This document shows, piece after piece, positions 33,240-44,440 of a stretch of 64,000 bases of DNA. Source of the DNA: Narthecium ossifragum (taxonomy: Eukaryota; Streptophyta; Magnoliopsida; Dioscoreales; Nartheciaceae); the NCBI GenBank assembly GCA_963920575.1, contig OY986969.1, positions 21,429,434 to 21,493,433 of the forward strand, written 5' to 3'. Numbering within the stretch: position 1 is the stretch's first letter; every line of letters begins with the position of its first letter. Made by a program: the position numbers and the translations under genes. Below the pieces are notes generated by a model. That model made no database searches and was not told the DNA's origin. It saw only the letters and a list, made by a program, of their open reading frames with translations.

Positions 33240-34760
33240 AAGCACACAACCTCTCGTTACATGGAGAGGGATAAAAAATAAAGCAAATCAGCATTGACAA
33301 TATGTATGTATAGCAAAATCAAAAATCTCAAAAAATTAAAACAATCGGATGTATGTACATTCACTTAAAAATGAAACAGATGAGTAGAATGCAAACAAGC
33401 AGTTCCTCTCATGACATGGATAAGAATCAAATCGACAAATCTGAACATATAGAGTAGAATGCATCATCATAGCCATATACCAAAAAAATGGAAAAAATCT
33501 AAACATATTAGAACCTCTCTTGACATGGAGAGGGATCAAACAAAGCAACTGTAAAAAAAAGAATCAGAGTACTACTACATGCACATTCTACAATATATGA
33601 AGAAAATCAACAGTATGAAGCAAACCCACAAATCTCTGTTAAACATGAGATGAACCAAATAATGTGTAGAAAAATAGGGATCAAACAACAACATCGACAA
33701 TGACTTGGAAAACATTGAAAAAATTATAGATGTAGGCAAATATGAAGCAGATCCAAGCACATAGAGAGCCTCCTGTTACATGGCGAGGGAAGAAATCGAA
33801 GGGAAAACAAGGATCGAGTGTAGAATCACCAAAAATCTCAAAAAAATAAAACAATCGGCTGTGTGTACATTCACTTAAAAATGAAACATATCAGCAGAAT
33901 ACAAACAAGTAGTTCCTCTCGTGACATGGAGAGGAATCAAATAGACAAATCAAGTTTATAGAGTAGAATGCATCATCATAGCCATATACCAAAAAAATGG
34001 AGCAAATCGACAAATCTGAACATATTAGAAGCTCGACATGGAGAGGGATCAAACAAAGCAACTGTAAAAAAAAAGAATCAGAGTACGACTACATGCACAT
34101 TCTACAATATATGAAGAAAATCAATAGATTTAAACAAGTATGAAGCAAACCCACAGATCTAAGCTAAACATGAGACGAACCAAAAAATATATCCAATAGG
34201 GATCAAACAACAACATCGACAATGACTTGGAAAACATGAAGAAAATTACAGATCTAGGCAAATATGAAGCAGATCCAAGCACATAGAGAGCCTCCTATTA
34301 CATGGCGAGGGTAGAAATCGAAGGGCAAAGAAGGATCGAGTGTAGCATCACCAAAAATCTCAACAAATTTCAGAAGGCTCTCTATGAAGAGGGATTAAAA
34401 TAGAGAAGATAATGGGGATAAGTGGTTCGATGGCGAAGAACCTTACTAGTTCGGGCCGATAGACCACCGCCTGAGGAGAAGGAAACAACCGGGCAGCAGC
34501 CCACCCGAATCGTCGATGGGCAACCAAGCCGATCCACCACCCTAGGGCGAGAGGGACGCTTGGAGACGGCCGCAGGAGGGAGGAGGTGAAGGGTGGTGAT
34601 GAGAAGGAACCCTAGCTCGATATCTCGACAGACAACCAAGCCAACCCACCACCCTAGGGCGAGGGAGACACTCGGAGACGGCCGCAGGAGGGAGGAGGTG
34701 AAAGGGTGGTGACGACAAGGAACCCTAGCTCGATATCTCGTTGCTCTCTCGCCGATCCAC
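33240..34760. repeat. Duplicated leader region of the Harbinger element
   Basis: A block of roughly 500 bp (about 33320-33820) recurs at about 33830-34350, sharing AACAATCGG-TGT-TGTACATTCAC, ACATGGAGAGG and ATGCATCATCATAGCCATAT. Downstream, a GC-rich unit with CCACCCTAGGGCGAG, GGAGACGGCCGCAGGAGGG and AACCCTAGCTCGATATCTCG occurs two to three times (34505-34800). This is upstream of the transposase start and probably holds its promoter and leader. Confidence 0.7.
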
Positions 34761-35109
34761 CAGGCGAGAGAGACGCTCGGAGACGGCCAGGAGGGAGGAA
34801 GTGAAGGGTGGTGACGAGAAGCCTGATATCAAGTTCAAGTGGGTGGAGTAGTTGGCATTAATTGATGTGTACGGGTGAGCAGTTGGCATTTAATTTGAAC
34901 TTCAGCCACTCCACTCTAGCAACTTTGGCGCTTTTTTGGCGGGAGTAAAAATGTTCTACTGGACTCTTTTTGTCCAATGAGTCATGGCACTTCATCGAGT
35001 CCCTGACTAAACCAAACACTCACAAGTGAAAAGAGTACAGCCAGTTCCCCCACTTTGTTCCCACTTTCCTCCAACCAAACACGCCCACGAGGATAAATTT
35101 TCTTGGCAA

Positions 35110-35275
35110 GTATAGTGACAGATGCACCATCTTGGAACAATTCTAACAATAAAGTTATGCTCCAAGTTCCGTATACGTACCCTTTCTCTTTTGGTGTGTG
35201 CTTACATGTGAAGATCGATCAGCTCATCGATCCTCTTGAAGACTAAGTTTGACTTTGATGGTGTGTTAGTGGTTT
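35110..35275 (+). pseudogene. Relic of a fifth DBR gene (intron 3 end and start of exon 4)
   Basis: The sequence from AGATGCACCATCTTGGAACA to CTTTCTCTTTTGGTGTGTG aligns with the end of DBR2 intron 3 (19320-19385). It is followed by ATCGATCCTCTTGAAGACTAAGTTTGACTTTGATG (35234 on), a frameshifted match to the [14 protein letters not shown] start of DBR1 exon 4. Nothing of the other exons is visible nearby. The Harbinger element ends about 25 bp upstream. Clearly non-functional. Confidence 0.7.
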
Positions 35276-35949
35276 AAGGGGTGTTTGGTTGGTGGAACCA
35301 CAAATTCAATGGGATCGTGGGATACATACATCAGGTGGTACATGCATCGGGCAGTAGATGCACTTGTTTGGTTGCTCCAATGATTTGAAGCATGGGCAAG
35401 GGATACATTTATCGTTGTTGTTTGGCTTGCCTTTTGGATCAGCCGATACACCATAATCCTTTAAATGTTAAATGTTAAATTTATATATATATATATATAT
35501 ATATCTACTTTTATAAGACAGGGTTTTGGTATATCTGACGGCCCACAAGATGTTAGAAGAGTTTTATCTAATGGTCAAGAAACACCCCCACCACATGAGT
35601 TCAGTTATTTCTAAAATATGGTTAGATCTGAATTGAGTGGTAGTAAGTAAATAGGGTGATGATGTGGACGGTTAGATCTGAGAGGTGTTAGATCTGAGAA
35701 TAGTAGGTGTAGGTTGGGAAGGTGGATGAATTGGCTTGGAGTTTAGTTAGATGAAAAATAAGGAGTTTAATGAGATGAATTAACTTCGGGCGTACCGTGC
35801 GATCAAATGATCGATTTGATCGGAGGGAGGAGAAAGTAAATAATTCTTGGATTGGATAAAGTAACCGAATTCAGCGTGCTAGGGGCACGGGAATCAACTA
35901 GTTTATTATATAAGGAAGAGCGGTTTTTGAAATGTCTCAACTATAAGAC
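35276..35949. other. Intergenic, AT microsatellite, possible MITE fragment
   Basis: GGGGTGTTTGGTTGGTGG at 35279 resembles a Harbinger/Tourist end, but a matching right end was not found. An (AT)n tract lies at about 35481-35503. No gene. Confidence 0.35.
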
Positions 35950-38179
35950 TGTAGACACCAATTTTGACTAAAGTCAAAATTTGGAGTATTTATGAAACTG
36001 CCCCTATCCGCCTTAGACATCACTTAAAGTCACACCACCAAGCATAGAAGCCCGAATGCTTATAGAGCACACATACACTGCTCTATATGCGATCCTCTAC
36101 GGTTTTGATGGTATCCTACACAAATTGGGAGAACAAAGGGTGTTTTGGTAATTTTACCCGCCCAAGGGTATTTTAGGAATTCAGGGCAAAATACATACCC
36201 GGACTCTCTAAAATATCCTATCATAACCCTATATAGCTTTTACGGCATCCTACAAAAGCTAAGTCGATATAGGGGCATTTTGGTAATTTTATCACATCAA
36301 GGGTATTTTGGAGATTTAAGTGAAATATATTATTACACTCTCTCCTATACTCCATCATGCCTTTTATATCGTTCAGATAACATCCTACTTAAATTAAAAG
36401 GACTAGGGGGCATTTTGGTAATTTTGTCCACCAAGGGTATTTTGGGAATTTTGACTAAAATATGTGTTCAGGATCCCTACAATATCTAAGAAATATCCCC
36501 GTATGGTTCTTTATAATATTTTATACAAACCGAAAGCATAAAGGGCATTTCGGTAAGGTTTACCTTCTAGGGGTATTTTCGTCATTCTAGCCAAATATAG
36601 GAGTGACCCACTTACAACATTCCAAAATAATCCATGGTGGTTTTGAAGGTATCCTATATAAACCAAAAAACATGAAAAATGGTATTTTGGTCATTTAGCC
36701 CCTCGGGGGTATTTTGGTCATTTACTCTAAATGCACATTTTCCACACACATGACAAATATGCTCAACCCTTTAAAGTATCATCTACTTTAGGGTTATTCT
36801 TGTCCAAAACATATATGGACTCTACACCAACCAAAGTACCAAAAGGGTATTTTGGTAATTTCACCCTCATATCAGCCTTCTTAAAACTTTGATGGCATCC
36901 TACACAAGTTACGATGGCTGAGGGTATTTTGGTCATTTTAAACCTCTAGGGTATAATTGTCCAAAATATATGTAAAGACACCTCTACCTGCTTAAGGGAT
37001 ATTTCGATCCAAAAACATATATGACCGATAAAAAAGGGTATTTTGGTAATTTACACTTATCCCCTTGCCAAATGGCATTAAGGTTATTGTCTATACCATG
37101 TTCAAATATTTGAAAATTCTAGAAAATATTCAAAATTTGAACAAATATGAAATTCAAATTCAAATTCAGGATTCGAATTCAAATAGATTTGATATCCCCA
37201 ACCGTAAATCTAAACCACCTAAATCCTATCATCTTAACCACCCAAATCTCAACTCCCCAACCAAATTTCAAATCTAAAATCAGCCTAACCAACCTCTCCT
37301 AACACCTATAAATAGAGGGGGAGAGGGGTGAAGGCAAGAGGAGCTAGAGGCATTTGAGAGCAAAGCCACACTTTGAAAGAGAGGAGGCTGAGCTCTGGAA
37401 ATCTAAAATTTGTTCTTCGCGTTCTTCGTGTTCTTGAAAGTTCTTCAAGAGATAGCATAACCCACGTGGATTTCAATCCACCCGTTGGGAGTGGCTATTG
37501 ATTCTTGAAGTTCTTCAAGAAATAACGAGACCCGGGTGGATCCAGATCCACTCGCGGAAGTTGGCTATTGATTCTTGAAGTTTCTTCAACTCTGGAGATC
37601 CTTCACCAACTTTTGGAGATCTTAAAGCAACTCCTTCATCAACTCCCAAGGGTCCGACACCAAGTCCTCCAGCAGCTCTTGAAGGATCCACAGCAAGCCC
37701 ACCACCAACTCCTAGAGCAAGTCCTTCATCAAATCGACGAGGTCCTACAACAAATCCTTCAGCTCTTGGGGTTCCCCCAACCGAGCCTCTATCAATTTTG
37801 AAGACCTGCAGCAACTCCCAGGAGATTAAGAAGGAAGACCAAGGTAGATCAACACCAACAAGGGTGAGGGTGGAGGCTCCGCCTCCACCCAATACCCTCC
37901 ACCCAATACCCTTCTACTGCTTCCTTTTTTTAGATGATGTAATAGGATTTTAAGTCTCGGATCCTTAATCAGGGGTCTTCCCTACGGGGATGTAAATGAT
38001 GAGTTGTCAGTCTCATCATGAGTATGCATGTCCAAAGAGAAAGAGATATGTAGCTTGTGATGATACTGGGAACTCAGGAGTGTTGTTCTCACAATCTCCC
38101 CACCACATGTAAATCGACTTTTGATCACAATAAAATGGGCAAACATCTCACCCCGAGATAGCGATTTTATTGTCGAACA
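35950..38179 (+). mobile_element. Solo LTR, 2230 bp, with 5-bp target duplication AAGAC
   Basis: The block begins TGTAGACACCAATTTTGAC and ends CGAACA (TG...CA). It is flanked on both sides by AAGAC (35945-35949 and 38180-38184), the pattern left by integration and later LTR-LTR recombination. It has a CCTATAAATAG TATA box (about 37305-37315), the repeated GGTATTTTGGTAATTT array (36140-37060) and ATTCTTGAAGTTCTTCAAGA-type repeats (37435-37590). No internal domains. Confidence 0.85.
36140..37060. repeat. Array of GGGTATTTTGGTAATTT-type units within the solo LTR
   Basis: At least twelve diverged copies of GGG(T/C)ATTTTGGTAATTT or GGGTATTTTGGTCATTT occur at irregular spacing of 35-110 bp. They alternate with TCCTACACAAA-type phrases. 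The unit is AT-rich and lies upstream of the LTR TATA box. Confidence 0.85.
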
Positions 38180-38184
38180 AAGAC

Positions 38185-38470
38185 ATAAAGAGTGGTCAGG
38201 ATTTATCTCCAAACACATCCGACGGTTCAGATTCCATCATATACATCAAGTTTCCCACCAAAAAAATTAATGCCCGCTCAAAATTTCCCTCCAACAAACC
38301 ATTTCACCAGATTGAGAGAGAGAGAGAGAGAGGGGAGGGGGGATGGAGGGAGGGAGAGGGATGTGACTGCAGGGAGAGGGGACACCTCTCACCTCACCAG
38401 TTACCCATCCCATCCTCCTCTACTTCGATCCCTGCTCGCCCTCTCTCACCCCGTCTCCTCCTCTCCTCCC
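38185..38470. other. Upstream part of the gene-fragment region, (GA)n tract
   Basis: Contains a short GA microsatellite (about 38311-38330) and C/T-rich sequence like a plant 5' leader. It precedes the palmitoyltransferase fragments and may have been captured with them. Confidence 0.35.
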
Positions 38471-38478
38471 TCTTTCCC

Positions 38479-39095
38479 GATCCTAACCACCAAACCCACC
38501 CCTCTCTCTTCCGGTGTCTCTCAACCCCGGCGACCACCCCCCTCTCCTCCCTCTCGCATCATCATCGACCTCTCTGCGGTTGGCGTTAGCGTTGTGGTCG
38601 GCAGCGCTGTGACGGAGGAGACGCTGAAGAACGTCGTGTACACGGTGGCGTTGTACGGGGATCTGGAGAAGCTCCAGAGGTTGTTGGAAAAGGAGGGGCG
38701 CTTCGTCTCCGAGCCTGACGGCTGCAGAGGGCCACCCTCAATAACCACACTGCCGCTCCCCTCTCCTTCCTCTCCTCCATCTCCCCCGATCCAAAACCCC
38801 AAACCCACCCCTCTCTCTTTCGGTGTCTCCCTCAACCCCGGCGACCACCCCCCTCTCCTCCCTCTCCTCCCTCTCCTCCCTCTCGGATCATCATCGAGCT
38901 CTCTGCGGTTGGCGTTAGCGTTGTGGTCGGCGGCCCTGTGGCGGAGGAGGCGCTGAAGAACGACGTGTACACGACAGCGTTGTACAGGGATCTGGAGAAG
39001 CTCCAGAGGTTGTCCAGAGGTTGTTGGAAAAGGAGGGTTGCTCCGTCTCCGAGCTCGACGGCTGCAGAGGACCGCCCTCCATAACCGCATCGCCG
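38479..39095 (+). pseudogene. Two tandem copies of a TIP1-type palmitoyltransferase (ankyrin-DHHC) first-exon fragment
   Basis: Copy A (38479-38750) contains [19 protein letters not shown] then LQRLLEKEG...VSEPD. Copy B (38788-39095) contains [15 protein letters not shown] sequence then the same LEKLQRL segment, interrupted by a small duplication of CCAGAGGTTGT. This matches the start of the ankyrin region of plant TIP1-like S-acyltransferases (ESLKNDVYTAAAYGDLEKL in Arabidopsis). The C-rich leader is duplicated too. Nothing of the remaining ankyrin or DHHC exons is present. Confidence 0.75.
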
Positions 39096-39245
39096 CCGCA
39101 TAGAACATCCTTGAGGTGCCCCCCCTCTCCATTTTCGACTTCCAAGTCCTTATTTCTCTTCTTCTATTTCCCCTCCAATCGATCTCTCTTTCTCAAAATG
39201 CCTATCGTGATTGATTGTGAAGTCTAAAAGTGAAAATTTTGATCG

Positions 39246-39360
39246 ATGGAACAAAGGGAGGAGGAGGCCATCATCTTCGATGCGCAGACGATGAAGCGCA
39301 TGGAGCTGCTGGTGCTCGGGACACTGGAGTGGTGGATCACGCCCTTTAATACAAGTAATG
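39246..39360 (+). pseudogene. Cyclin D exon fragment
   Basis: An open stretch reads IIFDAQTMKRMELLVLGTLEW followed by WITPF, the conserved cyclin-box segment of D-type cyclins (FEAKTIQRMELLVLSTLKW-RM-VTPF). It is preceded by EQREEE and followed by unrelated residues, so only part of one exon was retained. Confidence 0.7.
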
Positions 39361-39469
39361 GTATCCATGTAGAGCAGCTTTCATTATACCCTCTGATGTC
39401 ACTGCTCCCGCATACACCTCTGGTGGTTTTTGGCCACGAGTTCAAGCTTCGAGAGAGCCATTGTTAGAG

Positions 39470-39833
39470 GTAAGGGTTTGGTTGGTTTACACACCCATAA
39501 CCTGTTCGAAACTTTGTTTCTATGAAAAGTTCTTCAATTTTTCCAAGCGATTTCTTTTTCCTACCCATATTGATAATTTCGTTGAAAATAGGTTCTTCAT
39601 TGACGGGTTTCAAGTTTATTTTCAGTTTAAAATCCATCATAGAACATGGCATTTTGATAGAGAACGCCAAAGCCATCTCGACTGGAAGTAAATGCCGACG
39701 GGAGGAGAGCCACGAGAAAGATAAGGTGAACCATGCATGTTCCATTTTTATGTTACAGATCTGAGATGATTAAATTCTGCACTTAAAAGAATTACCTTGG
39801 TTTATGCTTCTCCTTTTGACATTGTCTCAAATG
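39470..39833. other. Unassigned DNA between cyclin fragment and LTR insertion
   Basis: Two strands of short open frames overlap but none resembles a known protein. It may be captured intronic DNA. Confidence 0.3.
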
Positions 39834-40077
39834 TCTTATGTGAGGACCCGTCCCTCTACTCCTGTGGCTCGCTGTGGACCGCAAGGGTAATTTGGTGAAT
39901 TGCGTCTTGTCGGCTTGTTTCACACTCGCGTGTGCACACACTGACCATATTTGCGGTAATGTTTGGCTAGAATGGTTAGTGGAACCCGGGATCGAAAGAT
40001 CCAGGATTGGGCTTAAGTTTTAGCCCAAGTCCAGCTTCCTGCTAAAGACGGATCAATCCTTCCTTGCTAGAGGAATC

Positions 40078-40920
40078 GATCGGTCAATGCCAGGAACGCG
40101 GATCGTTGAGAAGGATCGATCACTCTCTCGAGAAGGATCGATCGCTCTCTTGGGAAGGATCGATCACTCTCTCAAGAAGGATCGATCGCTCTCTTGGGAC
40201 GGATCGATCGCTCTCTTGAGACGGATCGATCCTGCTACGTCGGTTCGTTTGTCTATAAAACGAACGAAACCTTCTTCCTTGAATCTCTTTTGAAATCTGA
40301 GTTCTTGACCTAAGATTTTCTGGATTTCGAAGAGGTTGTGGACGATCCAAGGCCTAGCAGCTGGGATTGAAGCTGCTATTGCTTAGGTAGGGATCCTACC
40401 TACATTTCTTTCGGGTTTTTGGAAGTTTTTCCGGTCGTCTTTGATCTTTTGCTTAGATCTTGTTATACACTTGTTAGATTGTAGTATTTTCGCCGGTTTT
40501 GAACTCGTGGTCCTTCGTACCACTAGATCTCAGGTTTTGGTGGGATTTGGTGGAGTTTTTCGACGGTATTTATCGCCGGAAGCTTGTTGGAGAACCCAAC
40601 GCGATCGATCCCCCTGGGAGAGGGATCGATCCTTCTTCGTTGGTCATGCTGAACCCGAGCAGGATCGATCATTCCCAGGTGGGGACGATCGATCCTTGTG
40701 CCTTGGGTAGCATGGGATTCCCTCGTCGCGAGTAGGATCGATCGTCCCTTGGAGGGAAGGATCGATCCTCCTTGACGCGGCAGGGAGGAAGTTCCTTATC
40801 GCGAGTAGGATCGATCGTCCCTTGGAGGGACGGATCGATCGCACTCGGCACGATATGGAGAGATCGTTCTCTGCCTTTAGAAGGATCGATCCTCCCTTGA
40901 GGGGAGGGATCGATCCGTCT
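40078..40920. repeat. GGATCGATC palindrome arrays in the solo LTR
   Basis: About sixteen GGATCGATC/GATCGATCC sites occur in two clusters. In the first they alternate with GCTCTCTTGGGA-type spacers. In the second they are arranged as inverted pairs such as GGATCGATCGTCCCTTGGAG followed by GGAAGGATCGATCC, which can form hairpins. Confidence 0.9.
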
Positions 40921-41267
40921 ACGGCAGAGAGAGAAAATTTCATCTTGCTTTGCTCACGGGGCTTTGCATGTATCGTTTTCTTTACAGCTTTATACCTTAT
41001 ACATATGTTTAAGCATGTTAGCCCTATAATAGGGGCAGTGGTGAACCGGGGGAGTGATGACTCCCAGGATGTTTAGAATAAACGGACGGGTAGCCCTACA
41101 GCTTTCCCTAGCCTTGCATGTCGGCGTGCGTCGAGGACTTTATCTGTGATATCTGTGAGCTGTTGTTTGCGGGGCTGCTTCCCGGTACAGGTGTTGTGGC
41201 AGACTGCTGACAGTTGGTGGTGGTACCACTGTAGCAGCTCCTAAACCCTTCTTACATGTTCACCACC

Positions 41268-42827
41268 TGACACGCCTTGAAAAGTGTCGTGGTCTTAACA
41301 AGAACGCCAAAATTAGAAATTTATAATCAAACTACTAACTAACTACTTTATGGGTAGATAGTAGCAAGTCCGAGTCGGTCCACAGGGAAAATAGGATTAA
41401 GCCTAATTACCGTGCATAGTTCTAAATCAAAAGTTAAGGAAGATAGATGATAGTTGGTCTTTTAAACTAAATTGGGAGAATAACAATAGGAGAAAAATCT
41501 AGGAAGTTCTAATCCGTAATCGAGAGCTATCTAGGCATTCCTAGGATAAGAGCAATTCAATAAGTTCAAGATGGTTTTCTAGGGTTGATAGAAGATCGGC
41601 TAGGTCCACTATCACTCAACATAGATTCATTAGAAGCCTATGTCGGAATGAAGAACAAATCAGCGGATAATTGGTATGAAAATAATCAAAGTGGTTCTAG
41701 CACTTTGAGATCGCCTAATCAATAAAGATAAAGAATGAATCGTAGGTTACAATCATAGGTCTTAATGGTTCTAGCATTAAGGCAGTGGTTCTAGCACTCC
41801 TACAATCATAAGCTAGGGTTTAGAATCCAATCCAAAGATCTAACATGGTTCTAGCATGAAAGTAACTTGAACAAGTTCTAATCCTAGCCTCTAACATGCA
41901 ATGCTCAAAACCAGCGAGCGTAATCTCAGCGTAACTTTCACATCCGAACTCGAAACGAGGCGATTCAAGATTCGTTGGAAAGCTAAGACAGAGATCTACA
42001 ACTTTTATGTTTTGAGTTTTCACAAAATCCGGCTGTATACCCACGGAAAAACAGAGACAAGACAGACCGAAATTAGGGCACAAAGAGCAAACAAAACATT
42101 CACCATAAGAACTATTACCAATAGATATATAAAATCCGAATTTAATCCATTAAACCATCATAAAGTACATGCTCAGATCCATAGGAAAACCAAAATAAAC
42201 TCCCTATTACATCATACAATTTCCTAGAATAAAGATTTAGCTACTCATCTTGAAGAAACGATCCATCGGGGAAGGTTGATGACGCGCTCCCGCCATGGAT
42301 CTATCTTCAAGACCTAACCCTAATGTTTGTGGAGGAAGAAGAACCAAGGAAACACCCAGGAGGAGAGGAAAATTCGTCCTTGGGTGGCTGCCAAAAATCC
42401 TCTCCTAACACCTATTTATAGGCCTTAATAAAACCCTAACTCGGATTAGATCTCAGCCCTTTATTTTTCTCCCAGCATCAAATGAGATCGATCTCCATAG
42501 GGAAGAAGATCGATCTCCTTCGTTCTGCGAACTCTAGATCTGGAATACGCCCGACCAAGATCGATCTCTTTCAGGATGAAGATCGATCTCCTTTGCTTCG
42601 ACTGGACCGCTTCTTGCTGGAATAATGAGATCGATCTCCATTAGGATGCAGATCGATCTCCTTCACGCAGGATTGCCAGAATCACTTCGTTTTAGCCCCA
42701 AACTTGATCTAACCTTCGTTGAAGGCTCTTATACCTGAAATGCACAATAGACCATCAAAATAGCATTGCTCGGAGGCTAACAGGACCTAGTTAAAGGGGC
42801 GATTTGTGCACTTTTCACGCGTTATCA
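41268..42827 (-). mobile_element. Nested solo LTR (1560 bp, Tat-like) with CCACC target duplication
   Basis: Read on the minus strand it begins TGATAACGCGTGAAAAGTGC and ends GGCGTGTCA. CCACC flanks both ends (41263-41267 and 42828-42832). The style matches the gypsy LTR at 1-856. It contains its own cluster of AGATCGATCTCC sites (42486-42665). No coding domains. Confidence 0.85.
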
Positions 42828-43748
42828 CCACCCCGGGCCAGCAGGGTGCCGTGCCCAGACCTTGTTATTTATAACATCACATATTGTTGCATGCTTATCT
42901 GTATTACCTTGCGTGTGCTCATATCATGCATTGTGTTGTGCATTAGTTGCATCTGTGTAGGGCATTGCCGATCCGGAGTTTTCGGGTAGCTCGGATCTAG
43001 CTCTAGGACCGTTGCGGGTAGCTTGGTCCAGGACTCGATTTGTAGTATTCAGTCGATTTCGATGATAGGGTTAGATGACCTGAATACTTATGTTTGATGT
43101 TTAGAGGTCGTGTCGACTTCAAGTTGTATCTGAGGTGTAGCCGGAGTCCGGTGTTCTTAAACTCTTGGGAAGAGGAGTGCCTGCCCAGCGGTGTCCTGGC
43201 CCGCCAAACAGTGTTCTGTGTCCTGTTGAGAGTATGCAGTGTTTTGGGCCTGCGTTCACGGACTTCCGGTAGGGTTATGGGACCCTTGTATACACTTAGG
43301 GTAAACTTGGAGGCGGCACTGTTGTGTTCCCTCCCTTGTGAGTGTCGTAGTGTAGTGTCCCTGCTGAGCTTAGTGCTCACTCCTACCCGGGCTGTGTTTT
43401 GCAGGTGCTGGCGCTAGCTCTTCTTCGGTCGCCCCTACCGGGCCGGTGTTTGGTGACGTGGCGGCGTCTGGCGGTGCTTGAGGAGCGGCGATCACTGTTG
43501 TACCTTTTGTTATAGATAGTCTCCTACGAGAGTGATAAATGTATAATTTCCCTGTTTGAGGTTTTGTATTTTATTCCATCTTCAGTCTTTGAGGTTTGTA
43601 ATTATATGTTAATACAGGATGATTATGAATTGCTAGGGTATCCACTACGATTAGAGGGAAACCTCGCCAAAATTTCCGCAGTAGGTTAGGTTCCGCTTCG
43701 CGTCGCCCGGCCCGGTTGGGCCTACGCGGGTCGGGGCGCGACATCTTA

Positions 43749-44300
43749 TCTGCATTAGCAAGGAATGAGGCTATCTTTCACAATCCTGCTTTGATCATAG
43801 CATGATTACTACATTAAACAAGTCTACAACAAAAGAATAGTTCATAGACAATGTTGAACCCATTTTCTTTATTGAAATCATTGCCATCAAGTGAAAGCAA
43901 AGAAGTTCAGCATTAATGTTTCTAGATTTCTTTACTGACCGTTTCTTTACTGAAAGCATGCTTTCACTGACCGTTCAATATCTTTTTAGATTTCATACAG
44001 ATTGATGCATTAATTTTTGAAATCAATCACACGTCATGCAACGATACAATACTGACTTCATATTTTGTTGTGGTTTGTGGGGGATAAGGTTTGCCCCGGG
44101 GACAATATTCACCCCTTTTAGGAATGTAGAATTGTCTCAATTGGTTCTCTAAGGAGTAGATTTCGTTTCGGTCGTCTTGATTCGTTCAATTTGTGTATAG
44201 CTATGATTTATTAGTTATCGTCTTTTCTTTTTATCATCTTTTGGATTGAGCTGTGTTTCAAGCAACTATGTAAGTAGTGATTATCTTTGAAATATTTGTA
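43749..44300. other. AT-rich DNA, perhaps captured intron
   Basis: No open frame of note. It directly precedes the kinase exon fragment and ends in ATATTTGTAG, a good splice acceptor, so part of it may be intron captured with that exon. Confidence 0.3.
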
Positions 44301-44302
44301 GG

Positions 44303-44440
44303 TTCTTTCCAACATAGGAGAAGATGGTGCCAGGTCAGATATATGGTCTTGCGGTGTCATCCTATATGTTGTTCTTATAGAATATCTACCATTCAATGAT
44401 AGAAATCTTGCAGTTCTTTGTCAGAATGTATGCAGAATAG
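44303..44440 (+). pseudogene. CIPK (CBL-interacting protein kinase) exon fragment
   Basis: Starting at a splice-acceptor-like TTTGTAG, the frame reads [17 protein letters not shown] then EYLPFNDRNLAVL, the subdomain IX-X region of CIPK/SnRK3 kinases ([24 protein letters not shown]). An upstream VLSN matches the same family. Conserved Gly/Thr positions are replaced (IE for TG/AG), and no other kinase exon is present. Confidence 0.75.

Larger units (their letters stand above)
28937..35086 (-). mobile_element. PIF/Harbinger-superfamily DNA transposon, about 6.15 kb, with cargo
   Basis: The ends GGGCATGTTTGGCTG (28937 on) and, reverse-complemented, GGGCGTGTTTGGTTGG (ending 35086) form short inverted repeats of the GGG(C)-TGTTTGG kind common in plant Harbinger elements. 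Inside, all on the minus strand, are a DDE transposase, a Myb/SANT ORF, a viroplasmin-fold ORF and a SecY exon fragment. The 3-bp target duplication expected for Harbinger (TTA/TAA) is not seen at these exact borders (TAC left, ACG right), so the boundaries may be a few bases off or the flanks mutated. Confidence 0.7.
39839..43743 (+). mobile_element. Solo LTR (about 2.3 kb plus a nested insertion) with TCTTA target duplication
   Basis: The block starts TGTGAGGACCCGTCC and ends TCGGGGCGCGACA. TCTTA lies directly outside both ends (39834-39838 and 43744-43748). It has a TCTATAAAACG TATA region (about 40252) and two arrays of GGATCGATC palindromes (40078-40230, 40601-40920). It is interrupted at 41268-42827 by a second LTR. 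No protein domains, so a solo LTR; its 3' part is also found at 2280-2749. Confidence 0.85.

Noticed and set aside
38192..38956. A 254-codon gene covering the palmitoyltransferase copies
   Set aside because: It reads through a duplicated leader and two partial exons; the parent protein's remaining ankyrin and DHHC parts are missing.
40078..40920. CRISPR-like array of regularly spaced repeats
   Set aside because: Spacers are themselves repetitive and irregular in length, the host is a plant, and the units lie inside an LTR.
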